A stretch of 7,198 bases of DNA from Phenylobacterium sp. (GTDB lineage: Bacteria; Pseudomonadota; Alphaproteobacteria; Caulobacterales; Caulobacteraceae): assembly GCA_028290925.1 (NCBI GenBank), contig JAQGIX010000207.1:1-7198 (forward strand), read 5' to 3'. A model generated the notes under the pieces. It made no database searches. It worked only from the letters and a program-made list of their open reading frames with translations, and had not been told where the DNA came from. Position numbers and translations under genes: made by a program. The stretch's first letter is position 1; every line of letters begins with the position of its first letter. Positions 6,576 through 7,198 of the stretch are shown here, piece after piece.

Positions 6576-6912
6576 TGCGCCTTGAGCGAGAGTCGCGCCG
6601 GGCCAGGAATGTCGCGACCTCGTTCGCCTCCTCCACTTCGATGTCGACCATCGACGCGTTGGCGAACTTGGCGGGGTCTCCGACGGCCGTATCGATGACG
6701 GCAAATCCGCCCGGGCTCGGCTGTACTGCGTAGCGACCGCAACTCCGCGGCGTCTCGCGCTGCAGCCTATCATAGGCGGCGTCGTTCAGCGGATTGTCGC
6801 GCCAATCGCGAAACGCGTAGAGCTCCGCCGTGGTGATTTTCGTCTTGCTGAGACGCTGCCACCAATCCTTTGCTTTCCGAACGGCCCGAGCCTTTTCCTG
6901 ACGCAACGCCAT
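6568..6912 (-). CDS. Small protein with FecR N-terminal-like (DUF4880-like) segment
   Basis: 114 residues from the ATG at 6912, which has GAGG (6922-6919) 6 bases upstream; an in-frame ATG at 6924 lacks such a site. Residues 8-53 (WWQRL at 17-21, ELYAFRDWR at 30-38, NPLNDAAYDRL at 40-50) resemble the helical N-terminus of FecR-type anti-sigma regulators, which binds the ECF sigma factor. The membrane helix and periplasmic FecR domain that normally follow are absent. Residues about 64-106 (RYAVQPSPGGFAVIDTAVGDPAKF, then an acidic EVEEANEVATFL helix) form a separate small beta-alpha unit. I recognise the general look of this unit from alphaproteobacterial accessory proteins but cannot name it. 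Its stop overlaps the stop of the recombinase gene by 8 bases in convergent orientation. No sigma factor gene is visible. Function unknown; the FecR link is weak. Confidence 0.62.
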   Translation of the reverse strand: MALRQEKARAVRKAKDWWQRLSKTKITTAELYAFRDWRDNPLNDAAYDRLQRETPRSCGRYAVQPSPGGFAVIDTAVGDPAKFANASMVDIEVEEANEVATFLARRDSRSRRIN

Positions 6913-7115
6913 CTTTGACCTCATCCAACATCCAGCTGGCGCCGAGGATTAGGCTCCGCCGCCGGGATGTTCGCAAGCCTACCCTCGGCGCTCTGACTTA
7001 GGTCGTGTAATAGCGACGGCCGGTCAGCGGAGCCAGGTTGCGCTTGGAAGGCCGGCGACATTCTCCATCACCGCGAAGGGTGGAAAGCGGACGTTGCCTC
7101 GGCTAGAGGCGTCAA
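6913..7115. other. Intergenic stretch with no supportable gene
   Basis: About 200 bases between the FecR-like gene (minus) and a possible plus-strand gene starting at 7116. Short frames exist on both strands but none has start, length and composition together. A minus-strand frame from 7161 to the stop at 7024 reads NVRFPPF...MENVAGLPSATWLR. This resembles spurious frames made by dispersed intergenic repeats in alphaproteobacteria. No promoter could be assigned. Confidence 0.4.
6919..6922 (-). promoter_or_regulatory. Ribosome binding site setting the start at 6912
   Basis: GAGG on the minus strand, 6 bases before the ATG at 6912. It overlaps the alternative upstream ATG (6924-6922), which itself has no upstream purine-rich site. 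Confidence 0.5.
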
Positions 7116-7198
7116 ATGGCCGACGCGCCCAGCTCTCAGCTTGTTCCCGGTCCTGGGAACGTCATCGTCGCGAACCTTTCTCAGGCGCGGAAGCACAA
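7116..7198 (+). CDS. Possible start of a gene running off the right edge
   Basis: An open frame from ATG 7116 to the window edge, 27 codons, beginning MADAPSSQLVPGPGNVIVAN. GAGG at 7106-7109 is 6 bases upstream, an ideal distance, and an in-frame stop (7104-7106) lies just before it. Too little is visible to name a family. The frame being open this far could be chance in GC-rich DNA, so this is a candidate only. Confidence 0.35.
   Translation, partial: MADAPSSQLVPGPGNVIVANLSQARKH

Larger units (their letters stand above)
4600..7198. mobile_element. Left end of a putative integrated element (right end outside window)
   Basis: The call rests on three things: the tRNA-Leu 3' scar at its left edge, a site-specific recombinase as the first gene, and a change from strongly GC-ending codons to frequent cta, gta, ttt, tct and aaa codons. 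The exact left edge is probably within or next to the anticodon loop (4605-4616), where tRNA identity stops. The type (integrative element, genomic island or prophage) cannot be told, because no conjugation, phage or replication genes are in view. Confidence 0.6.

Noticed and set aside
7143..7160. Inverted repeat gttccc-N6-gggaac as operator or terminator
   Set aside because: It falls inside the possible coding frame starting at 7116 and has no T-run. Six-base arms can occur by chance.
7162..7198. Minus-strand C-terminal tail (CASAPEKGSRR then stop at 7162-7164)
   Set aside because: Only 11 codons are visible, opposite another open frame; not enough to claim a gene.
1..7198. CRISPR array or defence system
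   Set aside because: No regularly spaced repeats and no Cas, restriction, toxin-antitoxin or other defence protein motifs were seen.

Overview
The window reads as high-GC alphaproteobacterial DNA, most like a Caulobacter/Phenylobacterium/Brevundimonas-type genome. That placement is an inference from base composition, codon use and protein style, not from a search. It has two parts: a GC-rich stretch that looks like host chromosome (1 to about 4560), and a region with more A/T-ending codons (about 4600 to 7198) that looks like the left end of an integrated mobile element.

Host part. On the minus strand, copA (2116-323, a Tat-exported CopA/PcoA-type multicopper oxidase) is followed by the start of copB (326 and leftward, cut by the window edge). 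The two overlap by an ATGA and form a copper-resistance operon. CopA would oxidise and bind copper in the periplasm. The methionine/histidine-rich N-terminus of CopB would bind copper before its outer-membrane barrel, which lies outside the window. Diverging from them across about 208 bases is a second coupled pair on the plus strand: a GNAT N-acetyltransferase (2325-2960) and, overlapping it by ATGA, a 515-residue protein of the N,N-dimethylformamidase large-subunit family (2957-4504). The substrates of this pair cannot be read from the sequence. A GC hairpin at 4511-4532 may end the operon.

Boundary. At 4557-4616, on the minus strand, lies the 3' part of a tRNA-Leu(CAA) gene: anticodon arm, long variable arm, T arm and 3' acceptor strand with CCA. 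The D arm and 5' acceptor strand are missing. This is the usual scar of site-specific integration into a tRNA gene.

Element part. Next comes a large serine recombinase (4740-6575). It has a normal resolvase catalytic domain and recombinase domain, but ends in four tandem repeats of about 51 residues that resemble the homing-endonuclease-associated (HNH_repeat) fold, and it has no CxxC zinc ribbon. Convergent with it, with stop ends overlapping by 8 bases, is a small minus-strand protein (6912-6568) with an N-terminal segment like that of FecR anti-sigma factors (DUF4880-like). The last 280 bases are mostly intergenic, with a possible plus-strand gene beginning at 7116 that runs off the window. 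The far end of the element, where an intact tRNA-Leu(CAA) is expected, is not in the window.
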